6,575 nucleotides of DNA from an uncultured Ruminococcus sp. (GTDB lineage Bacteria; Bacillota; Clostridia; Oscillospirales; Ruminococcaceae), in NCBI GenBank assembly GCA_946188175.1, contig CAMHUJ010000100.1, positions 1 through 6,575 on the forward strand, written 5' to 3'. Of this stretch, positions 1-5,000 are shown one piece after another. A model generated the notes under the pieces. That model ran no database searches and was not told where the DNA came from. It saw only the letters and a program-made list of their open reading frames with translations. The translations under genes were made by a program, and so were the position numbers. Positions within the stretch are counted from its first letter, which is position 1. Every line of letters begins with the position of its first letter.

Positions 1-17
1 AGATGCTTCAGAACCAA
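1..17 (-). CDS. Possible 5' end of a divergent gene (only about 5 codons visible)
   Basis: On the minus strand a GGAAAGGAG SD (complement of 25-33) is followed after 7 nt by TTG at 17-15, which opens a frame reading M-V-L-K-H off the left edge. A plausible minus-strand promoter lies upstream at 57-85. Promoter, SD and start codon are correctly ordered, and this is the main support. Too little protein is visible to say anything about function. The true start could instead be an ATG outside the window, with this TTG being leader sequence. Confidence 0.3.
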
Positions 18-24
18 GACGATA

Positions 25-33
25 CTCCTTTCC
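25..33 (-). promoter_or_regulatory. Shine-Dalgarno of the divergent gene
   Basis: The complement of 25-33 reads GGAAAGGAG, containing the AAGGAG core. It lies 7 nt upstream of a minus-strand TTG (17-15). It is the main reason for suspecting a gene leaving the left edge. Confidence 0.4.
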
Positions 34-56
34 GGATGCAGTTTGCATACTTTATT

Positions 57-85
57 ATTATAACGATTTATGCGGCAGATTGCAA
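57..85 (-). promoter_or_regulatory. Minus-strand sigma-A-type promoter for the divergent gene
   Basis: Read on the minus strand, a TTGCAA -35 box (85-80, 4 of 6 consensus) is separated by exactly 17 nt from a perfect TATAAT -10 box (62-57). This predicts a transcript starting near position 50, about 15-20 nt before the GGAAAGGAG SD. The region is A+T rich, so chance matches are possible, but consensus spacing plus a downstream SD makes it credible. Confidence 0.45.
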
Positions 86-162
86 GACATAAAATGCAGA
101 TTTCTGAAAATAAATCCATGCTGCGGTGTATGAAACGGATAATCTGAAAGATTCTTTAATAA

Positions 163-193
163 TTGCGGAAAAATAATGCTATTTTTTGCGGAA
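163..193 (+). repeat. Direct repeat TTGCGGAA upstream of the dockerin-gene promoter
   Basis: TTGCGGAA occurs at 163-170 and again at 186-193, a 23-nt period close to two helical turns. A third partial copy, TTGCG, lies at 194-198. The array ends about 10 nt before the -35 box at 208, where an activator would bind. The spacer also holds a 7-bp inverted repeat (AAAAATA 169-175 with TATTTTT 180-186). No known regulator site is recognised. An operator role is inferred from position only. Confidence 0.35.
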
Positions 194-207
194 TTGCGTC
201 TATGTAA

Positions 208-236
208 TTGACATCGGGCGCAGATTATGATAAACT
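208..236 (+). promoter_or_regulatory. Sigma-A promoter of the dockerin protein gene
   Basis: A perfect TTGACA -35 box (208-213), a 17-nt spacer and a TAAACT -10 box (231-236, 4 of 6 consensus) preceded by TGA in the extended -10 position. The start site should be near 243, giving a leader of about 57 nt. A GGCG/CGCC stem (247-250 with 260-263) closes an A/G-rich loop at the start of that leader. Confidence 0.65.
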
Positions 237-284
237 AAACTTGTATGGCGAAGGGGGAACGCCGACTTTCACTACTCTTACTTG

Positions 285-290
285 AAAGGA
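285..290 (+). promoter_or_regulatory. Ribosome binding site of the dockerin protein gene
   Basis: AAAGGA at 285-290 lies 9 nt before ATG 300. The ATG is followed at once by a classical Lys/Arg-rich signal-peptide n-region, so SD and protein start agree. Confidence 0.75.
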
Positions 291-299
291 TGATCAGAT

Positions 300-1697
300 A
301 TGAAAAAAATCAGAAAAATGCGCGCAGTTATTCTCAGCGCCGGAGTCCTCCTGAGTGCAATGCCGGTTCTTCCGGTCTGTGCAGCGGAGGAAGCCGCTCC
401 GACAGAGGAAGCCGTTGAAATGACGGCGAAGATCATGCTGAGCGAGACCAAGGCGACTGCCGAAGGCAAGAATGTGACCGTTGACGGCTCCAAGATCACG
501 ATTACCGCTTCCGGTGCCTATGAGTTTACCGGCAAGCTGAATGACGGTCAGATCATTGTCAATATTGCCGATACGACCGCGGATGCGGAAACTGTCAAGC
601 TGTTCTTCAACGGCGTGAATATCACCGGTCTGACGGCAGCACCGGTCTATGTGATCAATGCGAAGAATACCTCGATCAATCTTGTGGACGGCACGGAGAA
701 TTTCCTCTATGACGGCGAGAACTATACCGAGGATACCAATGCGGTAATCTATTCCAAGGATGATATCACGATCAAGGGCGGCACTGCCGGTGACGGTAAG
801 CTGCGCATTGAGGCGAATTATCAGCACGGTCTGCACTGCAATGACGATGTCAAGATTACCGGCGGCGATATCAAGGTGAAATCCGTGACGTCTGACGGCA
901 TCCGCGGCAAAAAGTCCGTGACAATCAAGGGCGGCAAGCTCGATGTCAACGCAAGCGGCGACGGCATCAAGTCCACAAAGGGCGATATTCTGATTTCCGG
1001 CGGCGATACCGAGATTAAGGCGGGCAATGACGCCGTGCAGGGTGAGACCGCTGTTGAGATTTCCGGCGGCGAACTCAAGGCGAACGGCGACCGCGGCATT
1101 ACGAATGTCGCAGGTGACGTCAAAATTACCGGAGGCACTGTCTTTGCAACCGCAACGAAGGATGTCATGAAGGAAGGTCAGACTGCGGCGGATGTCAAGG
1201 ATAACTCGATCAAGGTTTCCGCGGAATCCACACAGCCCGCATTCCTGCTGACTGCGAAGGAGCAGCTTGTCAAGGATCAGCGCATTGAGCTGAAAAAATC
1301 CGGTACGGAGACTGCGGTCTTCTCCAAGAATCCGAACAAGAAGTATGACTATGTTCTGATTTCCGCGCCGGAGCTTGCTGTCGGGACAAAATATGACCTG
1401 TATATCGGCGGCGTCAAGGCAGAGCCTGCCGAGCTGACGCTGAGCGCTGCTCTGACCAAGGTGGACGGCGTTGTCAGCAAGGCTGTCGTTGAGGAAACAA
1501 AGGGCGATCCGCTTGATATCAACAACGACGGTTCTGTTGACGTTTCGGATGCCGTACTGCTCGCACGCTTTGTTGCTGAGGACGCTGGCGCGAATATGAC
1601 CGCAATCGGTCTTGCGCGTGCGGATACAAACGGCGACGGTGAGCGCACCGGCGATGACGTCCTTGTGATTCTTCGCAGAATTGCACATTTGGACTGA
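300..1697 (+). CDS. Secreted dockerin protein with Cthe_2159-type carbohydrate-binding beta-helix
   Basis: Seen: residues 1-28 form a signal peptide (KKIRK n-region, hydrophobic core, likely cut after the Ala28/Ala29 region; the residue before Cys27 is Val, so there is no lipobox). Residues from about 45 to 375 match the Cthe_2159 family (DUF4353). Its core is a parallel beta-helix with rungs of 22-23 residues marked by DVKITGG, SVTIKGG, DILISGG, AVEISGG and DVKITGG, with DGI-type turns between them. Residues 403-465 are a type I dockerin with two Ca-binding loops, DINNDGSVDVSD (406-417) and DTNGDGERTGDD (442-453). Known: the C. thermocellum family founder binds cellulose and acidic pectic sugars with no proven catalysis; dockerins bind scaffoldin cohesins. 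Inferred: a non-catalytic, wall-binding cellulosome component acting outside the cell. The gene is monocistronic, with its own promoter and terminator. The family call is by motif recognition; the dockerin call is very firm. Confidence 0.93.
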   Translation: MKKIRKMRAVILSAGVLLSAMPVLPVCAAEEAAPTEEAVEMTAKIMLSETKATAEGKNVTVDGSKITITASGAYEFTGKLNDGQIIVNIADTTADAETVKLFFNGVNITGLTAAPVYVINAKNTSINLVDGTENFLYDGENYTEDTNAVIYSKDDITIKGGTAGDGKLRIEANYQHGLHCNDDVKITGGDIKVKSVTSDGIRGKKSVTIKGGKLDVNASGDGIKSTKGDILISGGDTEIKAGNDAVQGETAVEISGGELKANGDRGITNVAGDVKITGGTVFATATKDVMKEGQTAADVKDNSIKVSAESTQPAFLLTAKEQLVKDQRIELKKSGTETAVFSKNPNKKYDYVLISAPELAVGTKYDLYIGGVKAEPAELTLSAALTKVDGVVSKAVVEETKGDPLDINNDGSVDVSDAVLLARFVAEDAGANMTAIGLARADTNGDGERTGDDVLVILRRIAHLD

Positions 1698-1714
1698 TTT
1701 TGTATGATTTATCC

Positions 1715-1747
1715 AGAGACGCACGGTTTTTCCGCGCGTCTCTTTTT
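1715..1747 (+). terminator. Intrinsic terminator after the dockerin gene
   Basis: AGAGACGC (1715-1722) pairs perfectly with GCGTCTCT (1736-1743). After one A/C mismatch the stem continues with CGG/CCG (1724-1726 with 1732-1734) around a TTTTT loop. A T-tract follows directly (1743-1747). It begins 17 nt after the stop codon and separates the two genes into independent transcripts. Confidence 0.92.
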
Positions 1748-1785
1748 ATTCTTTTCAAAAAAATGTAGAAAATCACAAAATAGAC

Positions 1786-1814
1786 TTGAAATTGTTTCTG
1801 AAAAATGGTATAAT
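1786..1814 (+). promoter_or_regulatory. Strong sigma-A promoter of the LRR gene, extended -10
   Basis: TTGAAA -35 box (1786-1791, 5 of 6 consensus), exactly 17 nt, then a perfect TATAAT -10 box (1809-1814) preceded by TGG, an extended -10 element. An A/T-rich stretch lies just upstream. The predicted start near 1821 gives a leader of about 70 nt. This is one of the best promoter matches possible and argues that the frame starting at 1891 is really expressed. Confidence 0.85.
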
Positions 1815-1820
1815 AATTCT

Positions 1821-1868
1821 AATTGATAATCTTGCTGTTTTCGCAGAATATGTTTTATCAATTTTTTT
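1821..1868 (+). promoter_or_regulatory. 5'-terminal leader hairpin plus T-tract before the LRR gene
   Basis: AATTGATAA (1821-1829) and TTATCAATT (1855-1863) form a perfect 9-bp inverted repeat, with a short inner CTGT/GCAG pairing possible in the 25-nt loop. A run of seven Ts (1862-1868) overlaps the 3' arm. The predicted start near 1821 puts the first stem base at the mRNA 5' end. It could be a 5' stabiliser or a weak attenuator. The stem has one G-C pair, so strong termination is unlikely. No riboswitch class is recognised. Confidence 0.4.
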
Positions 1869-1874
1869 GCTGAA

Positions 1875-1881
1875 AAGGAGG
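1875..1881 (+). promoter_or_regulatory. Consensus Shine-Dalgarno fixing the LRR gene start at ATG 1891
   Basis: AAGGAGG, a full match to the anti-SD core, lies 9 nt upstream of ATG 1891. It selects this ATG over a TTG at 1786, which lies in the -35 box and cannot be translated from this promoter. Confidence 0.88.
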
Positions 1882-1890
1882 CAGAGACAC

Positions 1891-2028
1891 ATGGCACAAC
1901 GTGTTTTTACACGCGAGGATGCGAAGGGACTGATCCGCACAAATTCGGAAAAGGTGACTCTTCCGTTCGATTTTACGGAGCGGTGCGCTTGCAGGCTTTT
2001 CACAGGTGAAATCACTTGTGATACCTGA
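1891..2028 (+). CDS. N-terminal part of the LRR protein, out of frame with the rest (45 codons)
   Basis: This frame starts at an ATG with a consensus SD and strong promoter, yet stops at TGA 2026-2028. The first 30 residues (MAQRVFTRED... to VTLPFDFTE) look like the natural start of the downstream protein: VTLPFDFTE is the beginning of a BspA-type LRR unit. From about 1981 the LRR sense passes to the +1-shifted frame, which reads GALAGF then LVIPEGITRIGSYAF. The last 15 codons in this frame look like out-of-frame noise. Either a 1-nt gain or a 2-nt loss near 1981 explains the break; restoring two bases between GAG and CGG could give TEIGALAGF, a textbook LRR. It could be a mutation, a sequence error or, less likely, recoding. 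There is no hydrophobic leader, so this start gives no signal peptide. Confidence 0.6.
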   Translation: MAQRVFTREDAKGLIRTNSEKVTLPFDFTERCACRLFTGEITCDT

Positions 2029-5000
2029 GGGTATTACCCGAATCGGAAGTTATGCTTTCTACACAAGGAGCTTCAAGAATACCTGTCAGATCGAGGTTCT
2101 GACGCTTCCCTCCTCGCTGAAGCAGTTTGACCGCTGGTGTTTCTATGACTGCAATAATCTGAAATCCATTACGGTTCCGTCAGATTTCAACGAAGAACTG
2201 GCGCTGGAACTGTTTTCACACTGCCCGACGGCGACGCTGTTTTTCGGCAAGACCTTCTCAATCGGAAAAAGAGTTGTGCCGTTTGCCAAGAGAAAGACCG
2301 TGCAGGAGATTATGGATGAGCGCTCGGGGTTTCTGACGCTCGGCGGCGCATCCATGTTCCAGATCGCGCCGGACGGTACGCTTGTGATCCCTGCAAATTA
2401 TCATACAATCCTTCCGAATTCGATGAAGGGTATTGCGACCAGAGGCATCAAAAAGATTGTGATTCCGAATACGGTCAAAAAGATCGCGCCGGCTGTATTT
2501 GCGTGTATTCAGACGCTCGAGGAGATCGAGGTGCAGCCCGGAACGGAATACATTGATCCCTGTGCCTTTGCAAACTGCCGCTTCCTGAAAAAGATCACGC
2601 TGCCGGAAACGATCCGCGAGATCGGTGCCGGTGCCTTCATGAATCTGCCGAAGCTGGAAAAGATCAAGCTGCCGCCGCAGCTCGAGGTTGTTGCGGATGA
2701 ACTGCTGAGCAACTGTTTTGCGCTGCGCAGAGTAAAATTCGGCAAGAATGTTACGAAGATCGGTGCCGGTGCATTCTCTGACTGTACGGCGATCCGCAGC
2801 ATCAAGCTGCCGGAAACCGTCAAGGTGATCGAGCACAGCGCCTTCTGGAACTGCCGTTCTCTGCAAAGACTCTATATTCCTGCCGGATGCGAAAAGCTCA
2901 AGCAATCGACGCTCGGCAACTGCCCGTCTCTGGAAATCCTCTATATGCCGCGTATCGTCCATGATCAGAATGAGACGAAGCGCATTTTCGGCGACCTCAC
3001 CAATCCTTCGATCACATGGATGGAGCCGGGTATGCCGCGTCCGGACTGGCATGATGATGAAAACCTGCCGGAGCTTGCCTTCGACGATGATGAGCCGGAG
3101 GAGAATGCAGCACCGGCCGAAGAGGCACCTGTGCCTTCCGATATCCGTATTCAGTCTGCGTTTGCGGATGGACGCAAAAAGAAGATTGATCCGGAATCTG
3201 TCCGTCAGATTGAGATTTCGATTGCGAATATGCAGTCGCAGCTGAAAAATCTTGCTGCCAGTGCAGGCATGCAGGAGGGCAGTGTGCCGGTGGATCAGGC
3301 AATGCTGGAGCAGCTGCAAAGCAATCTTTCCAAGATGCAGCAGAATTATGATGCAGTGCAGTCGCTGCAAAATTCTGCCGAAACCCTTGAGAATCTCCAG
3401 AAGCAGATCGACGAATTCACCGAGATGCAGTCGAAGATGCAGCATATTTCCGATATTCAGGAAACCGTTGAAGAGAAGGTCCGCAGCCTTTCCGATCTGG
3501 AAAACAAGGTTGAGCAGATCGGCGATGTCACGCAGATTGCATCCGAGCTCTCTGAGGTGAAGGAGCAGGTTGACTCGATCTCCGAGATCAAGGAAGCGGT
3601 CGGTTCGATTCAGGATATCCGCGAGAAGGTCGATGAACTGTCCGATCTGAAAGCATCGGTCGAGACGGTCGGCAGTCTCAAGGAAATGGCAGGTACGATC
3701 TCCGATATTCAGGAGAAGGTGTCTGCAATCGACGGCGTGCAGCATAAAATCGAGGCGATCGACAGCGCACAGGAGAAAATCAGTGCACTGGAGCATGTAC
3801 AGGAGAAAATTGACGCGATTGACAGTGCACAGGAAAAAATTGAGCATGTGCAGGAAAAGATCGAGGCGATTGACAGTGTACAGGAGAAGATTCAGGCAAT
3901 CAATGACGTCAGTGGTACGGTGGAGACGATTTCTGCCGTGCAGGAGCAGGTCAGCGTGATTCCTGAGCTTCAGCAGAAGGTTGAGGAAATCTCCGGCATT
4001 CAGGAGAAGGTGGATGTCCTTGCCGAGCAGGTAAGCGATGTCAGCCAGCTTCGTGAAATGGCGGATGCACTGATGAATGTGCAGGAAAAGCTCGATGTCA
4101 TTCCCGAGCTCCAACAGAAGGTGGATGCGCTTTCCGGCGGAACCGGCGTGCATGCAGACGGTCTGCCGCCGACAGTTGCACAGATGTCCCTGAACCGGAA
4201 TGCTGCCGCAGGCGCCGATGCAGGCAGTGTGCCGCCTGAGGCTGCTGCTGTTCCGCAGCCTGCCCCTGTTGTTGCTCCGCAGCCTGCACCGGCTGTACCT
4301 GTCGGTATGCCGCAGCCGGTGAATGAATTTGCAGCTCCTGCTCCGGCAGCGCAGCCGGTTGCCGATGCGGCACCGGTACAGCCGGCAGCATCCTATCCGG
4401 CAGCCGCATTTGATCAGTCTGTTCCGTTCGTACCCGTTCACAGCGGAGAATACGACAGCGCGGATAGTATTTTCTCGCATGAGGTTTCCAAGGGACTTGC
4501 AGGTCCGGTTGAGCGCAGCAATGCATTGAAAAAATATACCGTGATTACCAGCCGGGCATTCTGCGGTGCGGACGGCGGCGAACGGTTTGAGATTCCGGAG
4601 GGTGTCCGCAGAGTGGAATCGCAGGCGTTCTGGGATTGTCCGCGTCTTATGGCACTGGAAATCCCGAACTCGCTGACCGAGGTCGAACCGGATGCGTTCT
4701 CCGGCTGTACCAGACTGACGGATGTCTATCTGCCTGCCGATTATCCCGACAGAAAAGCGGTTGATCTGTTCCTGTTCCGTCCGGAGATTCGCCTGCACTG
4801 GCCGAAGAAGAAGATTCTTGCCAGACCGCGCATCGAAACGGTTGCGGATCTTATGGAACAGTATGACGATATTCTGACGGCGCAGAAAATGAAGAAGCTG
4901 ATCGTCCGGAATCATATTCTTGAGATTCCGGAGGGTTATACCGCGATTGCACCGTACTGCGCGAAGGAGCTTGATCTTCGCGCAGAAGAACCCGAACATA

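Noticed and set aside
169..186. AAAAATA/TATTTTT inverted repeat as a terminator
   Set aside because: Only A-T pairs, no separate T-tract and no upstream plus-strand gene visible; more likely part of the A+T-rich promoter region.
355..383. Cys27 as a lipoprotein attachment site
   Set aside because: The residues before it are L-P-V, and the position before the Cys must be Gly, Ala or Ser in a lipobox; a standard signal peptidase I site after the Ala-Ala region fits better.
294..1724. 476-codon minus-strand open frame opposite the dockerin gene
   Set aside because: Shadow frame of a gene with signal peptide, beta-helix rungs and dockerin; it also overlaps the terminator and has no promoter or SD of its own that I can see.
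1786..1890. N-terminal extension of the LRR protein from TTG 1786, which would add a hydrophobic segment
   Set aside because: The TTG is inside the -35 box and upstream of the predicted transcript start; the consensus SD at 1875-1881 serves ATG 1891.
3746..3886. Short regular DNA repeats that might suggest a CRISPR array
   Set aside because: Repeats are contiguous without unique spacers, in frame within a protein, and encode a regular helical pattern.
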